Shown here in pieces: positions 30,832 to 40,129 of a stretch of DNA of 64,000 nt. Made by a program: the position numbers and the translations under genes. The DNA lies in NCBI RefSeq assembly GCF_027563465.1, contig NZ_JAPFQA010000006.1, positions 1 to 64,000 of the forward strand, given 5' to 3'. This DNA comes from Mesorhizobium qingshengii (GTDB lineage Bacteria; Pseudomonadota; Alphaproteobacteria; Rhizobiales; Rhizobiaceae). Numbering within the stretch: the stretch's first letter is position 1; every line of letters starts with the position of its first letter. Below the pieces are notes generated by a model. That model saw nothing but the letters and a program-made list of their open reading frames with translations. It did not search any database and had not been told where the DNA came from.

Positions 30832-31740
30832 TTAGCCCCGGCGTATTGCCGCTAAGTGCCTTGAAAACTCCGGCGTCTCCATCAGCGCCTTGCAGCGGGC
30901 GAAGCGGCCGTCGGCATAGGCGCGGAAATCGTCGGCCGGATTGTTGTTGGCGAGCTGGATCAGTCCCCACAGCGTCCACAGCAGGTCGCACATCGCCTTG
31001 TAGATGACGATGCGGCCGCGCTCCGCTGGCCTTGCCTCTCCACCGAAATAGGCGCGCATCATCTCTTCGTCCTGCGCCGTGTCGAACTTTCCTTCCACGC
31101 TGAGGTCGCCAAGGTCCCAGAGCGGGTCGTTCATGCCCGAATATTCCCAGTCGACGATCCACATCCTGTCCCCCGTATCGAGGAAATTCTCGCACAGCGG
31201 GTCGCAATGGCAGGCGACGAGGGGAAGCGGATGGGCGGCGAGCGCCGCCCGCACGCTCCCGGCCTCGCGCACCACGTCATGATAGCCGGCGGGCAGGCTG
31301 ACATCCCTGGTCGACAGCACCTTGAGATAGTCGTCGATCATCGCGAACAGTTCGAAGCGGAACGGAAACGTGGCGCCGGAAGCATGCAGCTTGCGGAAGG
31401 CCTCGCCGGCCCGCGCCGGACTGCCCGGCCGAGCCTTGAATTTCTCCGGCGACATGGTCTCCGCGCCGGCGATGAAGCGTGTGACCATCACGCCGGTACC
31501 GGGATCGACATGCAGCACTTCGGGACTGACACCCGCCTTTGCCGCTTCGCGCGCCGCCACCGCTTCATTGGCGCGGTTGATATACTCCTCGGTGCCCTTG
31601 CCGGGAATGCGCAGGCAGAACTCGCCAGCCTTGAAGACCAGATTGGTGAGGCCGCCAAGCCGCTCTGCTTTGCCGGCGAAATCCTTGAACAGCGGGATCG
31701 CTGCCATGGCCTGGCGGGCGAGGGCTAGATCGTCACTCAC
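30832..31740 (-). CDS. Choline/aminoglycoside kinase-like phosphotransferase (kinase B)
   Basis: A 302-residue small-molecule kinase of the APH/choline kinase fold. The catalytic loop is 'HCDPLCENFL' (Brenner-type HxDxxxxN) and the metal loop 'WIVDWEYSGMNDPLWDLG'. The first part has the nucleotide-binding 'GGLTNLVFKAGEFCLRIPG'. It presumably phosphorylates an amino alcohol or similar small molecule. Its ATG overlaps the stop of the upstream FAD/GcvT gene by four bases (ATGA), so it is translationally coupled as the last gene of a four-gene operon whose first gene is a related kinase. Confidence 0.82.
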   Translation of the reverse strand: MSDDLALARQAMAAIPLFKDFAGKAERLGGLTNLVFKAGEFCLRIPGKGTEEYINRANEAVAAREAAKAGVSPEVLHVDPGTGVMVTRFIAGAETMSPEKFKARPGSPARAGEAFRKLHASGATFPFRFELFAMIDDYLKVLSTRDVSLPAGYHDVVREAGSVRAALAAHPLPLVACHCDPLCENFLDTGDRMWIVDWEYSGMNDPLWDLGDLSVEGKFDTAQDEEMMRAYFGGEARPAERGRIVIYKAMCDLLWTLWGLIQLANNNPADDFRAYADGRFARCKALMETPEFSRHLAAIRRG

Positions 31741-34154
31741 GCCCGCAACCTTTCCATCCTTGGATCATAAAGCGTGCGCGGCCCGCGCGTCGCTCTGTAG
31801 GCCTTGCCGAAGGCCTCGATCTCGAACGCGGCCTCGCCCGCCAGCTCCACCGGAAGGTAGCCGAAGGCAATGGTCTTGCCGAGCGTATAGCCATAGCCGG
31901 TGGATGAGGTCGAACCGACGACCTTGCCGCCGAACAGGATCGCCTCGCCGCCGTGGAACGGCGCGAAGCCGTCGACGGTGAAGGAGCACAGCTTTCGCGT
32001 CACGCCTTCGGCCTTGATCCGCGACAGCGCCTCGCGACCGAGGAACTCACCCTTGTCCAACGCCACCGCAAAGCCGAGCCCAGCTTCGTAGGGATTGTAG
32101 TCGGGGGTGATGTCACCGGACCAGTAGAGATAACCCTTCTCCATGCGGCAGGCGTCGATTGCGCGGTAACCGGCATCGGCAATGCCGTGCGGCTCGCCCG
32201 CCTCGCGCAGCGTTTCGTAGACATGCACGGCATAGTCCTCAGGTACGTAGAGTTCGTAGCCAAGTTCGCCGACATAGCCGACACGTACCGCGAGTGCGGT
32301 GGCGTTGCCGACCTCGATGGTGCGCGCAGCCAGAAAGGGCAGCGCGTCGTTGGAAACATCATCATCGCTGACCGACTGCAGGATGTCCCGGGCGCGGGGG
32401 CCGCACAAATTGATTGTGGCATACTGATTGGTCACGTCGCGCAGCGACACGCCGGCCGGCAGATGCCTTGATATCCAATGCCGGTCATGCACACCGAAGC
32501 CGGAGCCGGTGACCAGCAGGAAGCGATCCTCGCCGGTATGAACGATGGTCACGTCAGCTTCGATGCCGCCCTTCTCGTTGCAGAGTTGGGTGTAGACGGC
32601 CCTGCCCGGCGCGCCGGAAAGGTCGTTGGCGGCGATGCGCTGCAGTGCTGCCTGTGCCCCACTGCCCGTAATCTCGAACTTGGAGAACGAGGTCTGGTCG
32701 ATCAGGGCGGCGCGCTCGCGGATTGCGCGCACCTCGTCGCCGACAGCGGTGAACCAGCCGGGCTTGCCCTGGAAGCTGCCCATCTCGACAGATTTGCCGT
32801 CATCGACAGAGAACCAGTTGGGCCGCTCCCAGCCGAATTTGGAGCCGAAAACCGCGCCGTTGTCGCGCAGCGTGTCGTGCAATGGCGAAAGGCGCAGACC
32901 GCGCGCGGCGTGGGATTCCTCCGCCGGCCAGTGGATCTTGTAGTAGGCGCCATAGGCCTCGATGGCGCGTGCTTCCAGATAGCGGCCTTGCGCCTGCACC
33001 GCGCCGAAGCGGCGCACGTCGAAGGGCCACAAATCCATACCGGCATCGCCATGAAGGATCATGTTGGACAATGCCAGCCCGGCGCCGCCGGACGCCGCGA
33101 TACCGGCGGTAAATCCGCAGGCGACGAAGAAATTGTCGAGTTCCGGCGCCAGCCCCATGATCGGCTCGCCGTCGAAGGACACCGGGATAGGCCCGTTGAT
33201 GACAGTCTGGATACCGATCTCATTGAGCACTGGAAGCCGCTCCGCCGCGGGCAGCGCGAACAGTTCCAGGCGCTCCATGTTGGGCGCGAAGAGCTCACGG
33301 CCGAAATCGAGCGGCGGCATGCCGCGCCAGCAGCCTTTCGAGCCGTCCTCCCAGCCGCCGATGGCAAAACTGCCAGTGTCCGGCTTGAGGTAGAAATTGT
33401 GGTCGGGGTCGCGCAGCGTGGTCAGGTTCGGATCGAGCGTCAGCGTCTTTTCGGTGAGGAAATACTGGTGTTCGACGACACCTGCGGCCAGCGGCACACC
33501 GGCCATCCTGCCGACGCGCTTGGCCCACAGCCCGGCGCAGTTGACGAGAATGTCGCAGGAGATCGAGCCGCCATTGGTGACGACGCCGACCGCGCGCCGT
33601 CCCTCGATGACGATCTCCTCGACCGTCACGCCTTCCTCAATTCTGGCGCCATTCTGCCGCGCGCCCTTGGCATAGGCCATGGTCAATGAATAGGGATCGA
33701 TATAGCCGTCACCGGGAATGTAGGCGGCGCCCTCGATGCCGTCCTTGACAATGTAGGGGAAGTGCTGGGCTGCCTCATCGGCCGACAGCGAGTGACATTC
33801 GACACCAAAGCTCTTGGCTTGGTTCATCGACCGGCGGATTTCGCTCCAGCGGGCGGAACTTCCGGCCAGCCGCAGCGAGCCGACTTTCTTCCACGAGATC
33901 GCTTGCCCGGTCTCGGCTTCCAGCCGGTCGAAGACGGCGACCGAATTCTGCATCAGCCGCGTCAGGTTCCGTTTGCCCCGGAGCTGGCCGACCAGTCCGG
34001 CGGCATGCCATGTGCAACCGTGGGTGAGCAGGGATTTCTCGACCAGCAACACGTCCTTGGCGCCATCGCGGGCGAGATGATAGGCCACCGAGGTGCCGAT
34101 GGCGCCGCCACCGATGATCAGGATATGGACGTGACGATCCGCATGGAAACTCAT
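31737..34154 (-). CDS. FAD-dependent oxidoreductase with GcvT domain, dimethylglycine/sarcosine dehydrogenase-like (B)
   Basis: An 805-residue two-part enzyme. The N-terminal DAO-type flavin domain starts 'HILIIGGGAIGTSVAYHLAR' and has 'HGCTWHAAGLVGQLRG'; the His of WHAAGL is the residue that binds FAD covalently in dimethylglycine dehydrogenase. From about residue 420 a GcvT (tetrahydrofolate aminomethyltransferase) domain follows, ending 'SSTGYGYTLGKTIAFGYLP'. Such enzymes oxidatively demethylate N-methyl amines and pass the one-carbon unit to tetrahydrofolate. It lies 10 bases after the paralogous gene and overlaps the next kinase by four bases. The exact substrate is unknown. Confidence 0.88.
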   Translation of the reverse strand: MSFHADRHVHILIIGGGAIGTSVAYHLARDGAKDVLLVEKSLLTHGCTWHAAGLVGQLRGKRNLTRLMQNSVAVFDRLEAETGQAISWKKVGSLRLAGSSARWSEIRRSMNQAKSFGVECHSLSADEAAQHFPYIVKDGIEGAAYIPGDGYIDPYSLTMAYAKGARQNGARIEEGVTVEEIVIEGRRAVGVVTNGGSISCDILVNCAGLWAKRVGRMAGVPLAAGVVEHQYFLTEKTLTLDPNLTTLRDPDHNFYLKPDTGSFAIGGWEDGSKGCWRGMPPLDFGRELFAPNMERLELFALPAAERLPVLNEIGIQTVINGPIPVSFDGEPIMGLAPELDNFFVACGFTAGIAASGGAGLALSNMILHGDAGMDLWPFDVRRFGAVQAQGRYLEARAIEAYGAYYKIHWPAEESHAARGLRLSPLHDTLRDNGAVFGSKFGWERPNWFSVDDGKSVEMGSFQGKPGWFTAVGDEVRAIRERAALIDQTSFSKFEITGSGAQAALQRIAANDLSGAPGRAVYTQLCNEKGGIEADVTIVHTGEDRFLLVTGSGFGVHDRHWISRHLPAGVSLRDVTNQYATINLCGPRARDILQSVSDDDVSNDALPFLAARTIEVGNATALAVRVGYVGELGYELYVPEDYAVHVYETLREAGEPHGIADAGYRAIDACRMEKGYLYWSGDITPDYNPYEAGLGFAVALDKGEFLGREALSRIKAEGVTRKLCSFTVDGFAPFHGGEAILFGGKVVGSTSSTGYGYTLGKTIAFGYLPVELAGEAAFEIEAFGKAYRATRGPRTLYDPRMERLRA

Positions 34155-34164
34155 CGCTGCACCG

Positions 34165-36606
34165 TTACGCCTTGATCTTGCTCATCGACGGATCATACAG
34201 CGGCTCGAGATGGATTTTCGCCGGCGTTCGCTCCATCGCCACAACCAGTTCATAGTCGCCCGAGGCGAGAAAATCGTCACTCACCCCGTCGGCGTCGCGC
34301 ACATAGCCGTAGCCGATGTTCCTGCCCACCGTGTAGCCATAACCGCCGCTGGTGAGGTAGCCGACCGGTTCGCCATTGCGCAGGATCGTCTCGCGGCCGA
34401 GCAGCACGATCTCCGGATCGTCAACCGTGAAGCCGGCAAAGCGTTTCTTCAATGCCGCGCCGTTGGTCTTCTCGAGCGCGCGCCGTCCGACGAAATCCGT
34501 GTTCTTGCGCAACTTGACCGCCCAGCCCAGCCCGGCTTCCCGCGGTGTGTCGTTGGGCGTGATGTCGGAGCCCCAGGCGCGATAGCCCTTTTCCAGCCGC
34601 AACGATTCCAGTGCCCGGTAGCCGACCGGGCGGATGTCGTGCTTCTTCCCGGCCGCCATCAGCGCGTCGAAGACTTCACCCGTGGCCGCGATCGGCACAT
34701 GCAGTTCCCAGCCGAGTTCGCCGACATAGGTGACACGCAGCGCCCGAATTGCGTGGCCGGCGATGGCAATCTCGCGCACATGGCCGAACGGGAAGCCAGC
34801 GTTCGACACATCCGCGTCTGTCACATCGGCAAGCACATCACGCGCCCGGGGACCCATCAGCGACAGCGTGCCGAAATCCTCGGTGACATCGGCGAGCGTG
34901 GCGTCGAGTCCCTCGCCGATATGGTCGCTGATCCACGAGGAATCATGCGTGCGGAACCCGGTGCCGGTGACGATGTAGAATTTCTCCTCGGCCAGCCGCG
35001 CCACGGTCAGATCGGCCTCGATGCCGCCACGTGTGTTGAGAAGCTGCGTGTAGGTCAGCCGGCCGACCGGCTTGCTGACGTCGTTGGCGCAGATCCAGTC
35101 CAGCGCCTTCAACGCGTCGGGCCCGCTCAGCTCGTATTTGGCGAAGGACGACTGATCGAAGATGCCGACCTTCTCGCGCACGTGGCGGTGCTCGTCGCCG
35201 ACCGCCGCGAACCAGTTCTGCCGGCCCATCGAATAGACATCCTGCGGCTCGATGCCCTCCGGTGCGAACCAGTTTGGCCGTTCCCAGCCGAGCTTCGAGC
35301 CGAACACGGCGCGCTGCTGTTTCAGCCGCTCGTAAAGCGGCGAGACGATGCGCGGTCGTCCGCTGGCGTACTCCTCGTGCGGGAAGCCGATCGTATAGTG
35401 CTTGCCATAGGCCTCCAGCGTGCGGTCGCAGACCCATTGCCGGTCGCGGTGCAGGTTGGAAAAGCGCCTGATGTCGACGACCCAGAGGTCGAGCGGCGCC
35501 TCGCCATCGACCACCCACTGCGCCAGCACCCAGCCGGCGCCGCCACCCGACGCGATGCCGAAGGCGTTGAAGCCGGCGCCGACGAACATGTTGGCGCATT
35601 CGGGTGCTGTGCCGAGGATGAAATTGCCGTCCGGCGTAAAGCTTTCCGGCCCATTGATTATCTGCTTGACGCCGACGGTTTCGAGCGCCGGCACGCGCGC
35701 GATCGCTTGCGTCATGTGCTGCTCGAAATGGTCGTAGTCGTCGTCGAACAGCCGGAATTCCCAATCATTGGGCACGTCGCCCATCGTCCAGGCCTGCGGG
35801 TTCGGCTCGTAGCCGCCCATCACCAGCCCGCCGACCTCTTCCTTGAAGTAGGTGCGCCGGTCGGGGTCGCGGATGGTCGGCGCGTCGGTCGCCAGCCCGT
35901 CGATCTTCTCGGTGATGATATACTGGTGTTTCACCGGCTGCAGCGGCACGTTGATGCCGGCAAGCGCGCCCACCTGCCGCGCCCATTGCCCGGCACAGTT
36001 GACCACCTTGTCGCAGGCGATGTCGCCCTTGCTGGTCTTGACCACGGTGATGCGGCCATCCTTCATCTCGAAGCCGGTGACGCGGACATCCTCGAACAGT
36101 TTCGCGCCGTGCAGGCGCGCGCCCTTGGCCAGCGACTGCGTGATGTCGGAAGGGCTTGCTTGCCCGTCGGTGGGCAGCCATGACGCGCCGACAAGATCGC
36201 CGGTCTCAAGCAGCGGCCACATTGCCTTGACCTCCGCCGGAGACAGCAATTGCATGTCCATGCCGAAGCTTTTCGCCGTCGTCGCCAGCCGCTTGTACTC
36301 CGTCCAGCGGTCGGCGTTGGTGGCCAGCCGCAAGCAACCGGTCATCTTCCAGCCGGTGGCCAGACCGGTTTCGGCCTCCAGTCCCTTGTAGAGATCGACG
36401 GAATATTTGAGCACGCGGGTGATCGAGGCTGACGAGCGCAATTGCCCGACGAGGCCCGCGGCGTGCCAGGTCGAGCCCGAGGTCAGCTTGCCCTGTTCCA
36501 GCAGCACGACATCGGTCTTGTGGTCGCGCGCCAGATGATAGGCCGTCGAACAGCCGATGATGCCGCCGCCGATGACGACGACGCCAGCATGGGTTGGCAA
36601 TGTCAT
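34165..36606 (-). CDS. FAD-dependent oxidoreductase with GcvT domain, dimethylglycine/sarcosine dehydrogenase-like (A)
   Basis: An 813-residue paralogue of the next gene in the operon, with the same layout: flavin domain starting 'VVVIGGGIIGCSTAYHLAR', covalent-FAD motif 'GSTWHAAGLVGQLR', and a C-terminal GcvT domain ending 'TSGGYGYTVGRNIGYGYV'. Predicted to demethylate an N-methylated amine and load the one-carbon unit on tetrahydrofolate. The start is the ATG at 36606 (MTLPTHAGVVVIGG), which overlaps the upstream kinase stop by four bases; the open extension to 36762 lies inside that kinase and is not used. Two different demethylating enzymes side by side suggest stepwise removal of methyl groups or two related substrates. 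Confidence 0.88.
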   Translation of the reverse strand: MTLPTHAGVVVIGGGIIGCSTAYHLARDHKTDVVLLEQGKLTSGSTWHAAGLVGQLRSSASITRVLKYSVDLYKGLEAETGLATGWKMTGCLRLATNADRWTEYKRLATTAKSFGMDMQLLSPAEVKAMWPLLETGDLVGASWLPTDGQASPSDITQSLAKGARLHGAKLFEDVRVTGFEMKDGRITVVKTSKGDIACDKVVNCAGQWARQVGALAGINVPLQPVKHQYIITEKIDGLATDAPTIRDPDRRTYFKEEVGGLVMGGYEPNPQAWTMGDVPNDWEFRLFDDDYDHFEQHMTQAIARVPALETVGVKQIINGPESFTPDGNFILGTAPECANMFVGAGFNAFGIASGGGAGWVLAQWVVDGEAPLDLWVVDIRRFSNLHRDRQWVCDRTLEAYGKHYTIGFPHEEYASGRPRIVSPLYERLKQQRAVFGSKLGWERPNWFAPEGIEPQDVYSMGRQNWFAAVGDEHRHVREKVGIFDQSSFAKYELSGPDALKALDWICANDVSKPVGRLTYTQLLNTRGGIEADLTVARLAEEKFYIVTGTGFRTHDSSWISDHIGEGLDATLADVTEDFGTLSLMGPRARDVLADVTDADVSNAGFPFGHVREIAIAGHAIRALRVTYVGELGWELHVPIAATGEVFDALMAAGKKHDIRPVGYRALESLRLEKGYRAWGSDITPNDTPREAGLGWAVKLRKNTDFVGRRALEKTNGAALKKRFAGFTVDDPEIVLLGRETILRNGEPVGYLTSGGYGYTVGRNIGYGYVRDADGVSDDFLASGDYELVVAMERTPAKIHLEPLYDPSMSKIKA

Positions 36607-37490
36607 GGTTTTTGTATCCCGTATTTTGTTCTGTAGTTTTCCAGCGCGGCTTCGAGCCGCGTCAGGTTTTCCTCGGTATAGGCGACGTAATCGATGCCGG
36701 GCGCGTCGAGATAGAGCTCGGACACCATGCTCCACATCGCCTCGCGCAGCAAAGAGGCGCACTGCATCGCCGCGTGCGAGCGGCGGATCGCCTCATCCGG
36801 TTCCTTCATGAAATAGGCGGTCAGGAAGGCGAAGGATTCCTCGTCGCTCATGCCGGCGTTCGAGGCGACGCCGGCGAGGTCGAACATCGCCGTGTTGAAG
36901 CCGGCATATTCGAAGTCGATCAGCCACAGCCTGTTGCCGTCGTCGAGAATGTTGGCCGGCAACAAATCATTGTGGCCGAAGACGATCGGCAGCAGTTTCT
37001 GCGCGCGCTCCAGCTCGTCGGCGAGCGTCAGAAGGCGCGGCAACTCGCTGCGCTTGCGGCTGCCGCCCTCTTCCAGCGTGCGTGCATAGTCGCGAATGAC
37101 ATGGAATACCCAGAACATGAAGCCGGCACCGGAAACATGGTTGGGCATCTCGCGGTGGAAGCCACGCATCAGGGCCGCGACACGGCCTAAATTGGCGCGC
37201 ACATCCTCTGCCTGGTAAGTCTTCGCGCCAAGGAACTCCGTCACCATGATGCCCGGTTCGGCATGGCGGACGGCTGGCGCGAAACCGGCGGCATGGGCCG
37301 CCCGCGCGGTCATCACCTCGCGCTCGCGAAAGACATGGTGGAACGGATAATCCTTGCCGAAGCGCACGACATGCTTTCCGGCCGCGTCCTTGACCAGATA
37401 GTTCGCATTGCTCAGTCCGCCTGGCAGCGGTGCGATCTCGATGTCGCCGGTCCAGCAGGGCAGGGCGCGGATGCGGTCTTCGGCGGTCAT
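36603..37490 (-). CDS. Choline/ethanolamine kinase-like phosphotransferase (kinase A)
   Basis: A 295-residue APH/choline-kinase-fold protein: 'LPGGLSNANYLVKDAAGKHV' (nucleotide loop), catalytic 'FGHNDLLPANILDDG', metal loop 'LWLIDFEYAGFNTAMFDLAG'. It resembles choline kinases slightly more than antibiotic kinases. The start is the ATG at 37490 (MTAEDRIRAL). It is the first gene of the kinase-oxidoreductase-oxidoreductase-kinase operon and overlaps the next start by four bases (ATGA). A DeoR-family gene lies divergently 442 bases upstream and is the natural candidate regulator. Substrate unknown. Confidence 0.83.
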   Translation of the reverse strand: MTAEDRIRALPCWTGDIEIAPLPGGLSNANYLVKDAAGKHVVRFGKDYPFHHVFREREVMTARAAHAAGFAPAVRHAEPGIMVTEFLGAKTYQAEDVRANLGRVAALMRGFHREMPNHVSGAGFMFWVFHVIRDYARTLEEGGSRKRSELPRLLTLADELERAQKLLPIVFGHNDLLPANILDDGNRLWLIDFEYAGFNTAMFDLAGVASNAGMSDEESFAFLTAYFMKEPDEAIRRSHAAMQCASLLREAMWSMVSELYLDAPGIDYVAYTEENLTRLEAALENYRTKYGIQKP

Positions 37491-37932
37491 GGATTGGCCC
37501 TTGGTCCGACACGGCATCGACAGGGTGGCGCCGCGGTGCCGGCGTGCCGTTTCGACGGATGCTCATTTTGGCAAAGATCTCGTCGGCGCGGCATCCGGGA
37601 TCGGTATCCTGCGCCGCACCGACGAGTCCCATGTGCCGGGCTCTTCGAGGCCGGCATCCGCCCCCGCGGATTCGATAGGTTCCTTTGCCCTCGCGCCAGA
37701 CAGTTTCCAGACCTTTGGGCATGCAAGTTTGGATACGGCTCTGCCATCGTTCTCCCGTGGCAGTCCGAGCCTGTCACCAGAGCAGTGTCACGCCGCGCAA
37801 TACCGGATGTCAATCGGATTCTGTGGCTTTTTCTGCTTTTATGACCGATTTGTTTCGAGATTTCTTGTAATATCCAGCAGATTTGCCTTAGAAGCGGTCA
37901 ATTGCGCAACGCTGCGACCGGAAAACGACCCA
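37491..37932. promoter_or_regulatory. 442-base divergent control region between kinase operon and deoR-family gene
   Basis: I find no convincing gene here; the overlapping frames have no motifs. The half nearest the DeoR gene (about 37825-37880) is markedly AT- and pyrimidine-rich (ctttttctgctttt, then gatttgtttcgagatttcttg), unlike the GC-rich surroundings. It is the likely site of the promoters and of a DeoR-family operator. I see no riboswitch that I can name, including no glycine riboswitch. Confidence 0.5.
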
Positions 37933-38709
37933 ATGGCTCACTCGAAACGGCACGGCGAGATCCTGCGGCTCCTGCAGGAAGAGGGAACCGTCACCATCGC
38001 CAGTCTGGCCGACCGGTTGGGCGTGTCGCTCGAGACCGTGCGCCGCGATGTCAAGCCGCTCACCAGCGACGGCTCCGTCCTCAAGATGCATGGCGCCATC
38101 GGCCTGCCGTCGATGGTTGGCGAAGCGCCGTTCGAGCGGCGCATGCGCGAAAATGCCGACGCCAAGCGCGCCATTGCCCGCATGGTCGCCGCCACCATCC
38201 GCGACGGTGAATCGATCATGCTCGACACCGGCACGACGACCTCGTTCCTTGCCCGTGAACTACTCGCCCACCGGCGCCTGACGGTCGTCACCAATTCGTC
38301 GGACATCGCCCGCACGCTGGCCACCGTCAATGGCAATAAAGTCTATATGGCCGGCGGCGAGCTGCGCAGCGATTCCGGCGCCGCCTTCGGTGTCTCGGCC
38401 ATCGAGTTCGTCAGCCGCTTCTCGGTCAGCCACGCCATCATCTCCACCGGCGCCATCGATGCGGTGATGGGCGTCATGGACTATGACCTGGAAGAGGCTG
38501 AGTTCGCCCGCATGGTGCTGTCGCGTGGCCAGCGTTCGCTCGTCATCACCGATCACAGCAAGTTCGGCCGCCTTGGCCTGGTTCAGGTCTGCGGCTTCGA
38601 CAGCTTTTCCGAACTCGCCACCGATCGGTCGCCGCCACGCGATATTGCCGCCGCCCTTGCGCAGGCCGGCGCGCGGCTCAGCATTGCCGGCGGCGCCGCC
38701 GGGTTCTAG
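37933..38709 (+). CDS. DeoR-family transcriptional regulator
   Basis: A 258-residue repressor-type regulator. The N-terminal winged helix is 'RHGEILRLLQEEGTVTIASL', then 'GVSLETVRRDVKPL' (recognition helix). The C-terminal DeoR sensor domain has 'MLDTGTTTSFLARELL' and 'VVTNSSDIA', the sugar-phosphate-type effector site, and ends 'VITDHSKFGRLGLVQVCGF'. DeoR proteins usually respond to phosphorylated intermediates, which fits a neighbouring operon that starts with a kinase. The start at 37933 (MAHSKRHGEI) is the family start; the open frame before it is non-coding. Confidence 0.9.
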   Translation: MAHSKRHGEILRLLQEEGTVTIASLADRLGVSLETVRRDVKPLTSDGSVLKMHGAIGLPSMVGEAPFERRMRENADAKRAIARMVAATIRDGESIMLDTGTTTSFLARELLAHRRLTVVTNSSDIARTLATVNGNKVYMAGGELRSDSGAAFGVSAIEFVSRFSVSHAIISTGAIDAVMGVMDYDLEEAEFARMVLSRGQRSLVITDHSKFGRLGLVQVCGFDSFSELATDRSPPRDIAAALAQAGARLSIAGGAAGF

Positions 38710-38757
38710 CCAAGGACGAGCGGTGTCTACGCGGCGGCATCAGCCCGGTCGTCGCGC

Positions 38758-40119
38758 CTATGCGGGCAAAGCGCGAAAAATCATCCTGAAGCAGGCGCCG
38801 CCCGGCTTGCCGTCGAGGATTTCGATGCGCCCGCCGTGCAACTGCATGATCTCCTGCACCAGGTTGAGGCCGAGCCCGGCACCGTGATCCTGCGGGCGCA
38901 GCCGGTAGAAGGGCTCGAAGACGCGCTCCCGCTCGCTCAGTGGCACGCCGTCACCTTCATCCCGCACCTCGATGACGGCGGGGGTGGTGACGCCGACGGT
39001 GATCTTGCCGGCACGGCCGCCATGTTCGATGGCATTCTGGACGAGATTGGTCACGGCGCGTTCGATCGCGGTGCGGTCGCCAGTGGCGAGGATTGTTTCT
39101 CTTTCCGGTTCGAAGGACATCTCGTATCCGGCCGAAAACGCCATCGGCGCGAGGTCGACAATGACGCCGCGCGCGATCGCCACGAGGTTGACCTTCTCGA
39201 AGGGCGCGGCCTGCCGGTCGAGGCGCTGCAGGTCGAGCAGCTGGTCGGTCAGCGTCGAAAGCCGGGCCGCGTCCTGCAGCAGCCGTGCCCGCTCCGGTGT
39301 CGCGGGCAGCGAGGCGAGGCGCGTGTTGAGGATGGCGACCGGTGTTCTAAGCTCATGTGCGGCGTCGGTCAGGAAACGCTTGTGGCGCTCGTAGCCCTTG
39401 TCGAGGCGGGCAAGGGCGGCATTCACGGCCTTCACCAGTGGCGTCACTTCCGTCGGCACGTCCTTCAGCGGCAGCTGCGTGCCGCGCTTGTCGATGTCGA
39501 TGAGCTCAGCCTCGGCGGCGGCATGGCCAAGCCCCGAAAGCGCGCCGCGCACCACCCAGGGCGTCGCGAACAGCGTGGCCAGCGCCATCAGTCCGGCCAG
39601 CGGCAATATCCCTTGCAGGAAGAACTGCGGCGCCTGCCCGAGCAGGCGCATGAGCGAGAGCCCGCCCTTGGTGCCGGTGAAGATCTGGACGTTGCCAGCG
39701 GCCGTATCGGTCCAGCGTATCTTCCCCTCGGGCGGCGCGGCTTGCCCGATTGCGCGGTCGATACGGGCGTCGCTGATATTGTCCAGCAGTCCGGCGAAAG
39801 GCTGGAAGATGGACGGCACGGTGCCTTCCAGCAGCCGCTGCCCTTGCTTGTCGCGGATGATGAACCAGAGGTCGGGGACATCTGATCGCAGCTTCGTCAG
39901 ATCAGAAGTCTCGCGCAGCACCAGCTTGCCGCTTGCATCGCGCGCCACCGCATCCGCCAGCACGTCCATTGTGCCGTCCTCGTAGTCGTGTGGAATGAGG
40001 CCGGTGGCCAGCATGGCGCCGAGGATGCCGACGATGATCAGCGTCAGCATCGCGCATTGCAGCACGGCGATGCGCAGCACCAGGCTCCATTTCAGCGAAC
40101 GCGGGCGCTTGATACTCAT
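38758..40119 (-). CDS. Two-component sensor histidine kinase
   Basis: A 453-residue membrane kinase. It has an N-terminal membrane segment ('VLQCAMLTLIIVGILGAMLA'), a periplasmic sensor region of about 130 residues, a second membrane segment near residue 180, then the phospho-acceptor 'DAAHELRTPVAIL' and the ATP-binding motifs 'VTNLVQNAIEHGG', 'VRDEGDGVPL' and 'GAGLGLNLVQEIMQLHGG'. The pairing with the OmpR-type regulator 10 bases upstream is clear. The sensed signal is unknown. The start is the ATG at 40119 (MSIKRPRSLKW). Confidence 0.9.
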   Translation of the reverse strand: MSIKRPRSLKWSLVLRIAVLQCAMLTLIIVGILGAMLATGLIPHDYEDGTMDVLADAVARDASGKLVLRETSDLTKLRSDVPDLWFIIRDKQGQRLLEGTVPSIFQPFAGLLDNISDARIDRAIGQAAPPEGKIRWTDTAAGNVQIFTGTKGGLSLMRLLGQAPQFFLQGILPLAGLMALATLFATPWVVRGALSGLGHAAAEAELIDIDKRGTQLPLKDVPTEVTPLVKAVNAALARLDKGYERHKRFLTDAAHELRTPVAILNTRLASLPATPERARLLQDAARLSTLTDQLLDLQRLDRQAAPFEKVNLVAIARGVIVDLAPMAFSAGYEMSFEPERETILATGDRTAIERAVTNLVQNAIEHGGRAGKITVGVTTPAVIEVRDEGDGVPLSERERVFEPFYRLRPQDHGAGLGLNLVQEIMQLHGGRIEILDGKPGGACFRMIFRALPA

Positions 40120-40129
40120 CGCTTGACGC

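Noticed and set aside
34210..36183. 657-codon frame antisense to the FAD/GcvT gene
   Set aside because: Same compositional artefact; the minus-strand gene has clear FAD and GcvT motifs and operon overlaps.
37491..37932. Glycine riboswitch upstream of the GcvT-domain operon
   Set aside because: Looked for because GcvT-type genes follow, but I could not find the conserved core or the tandem aptamer pattern.
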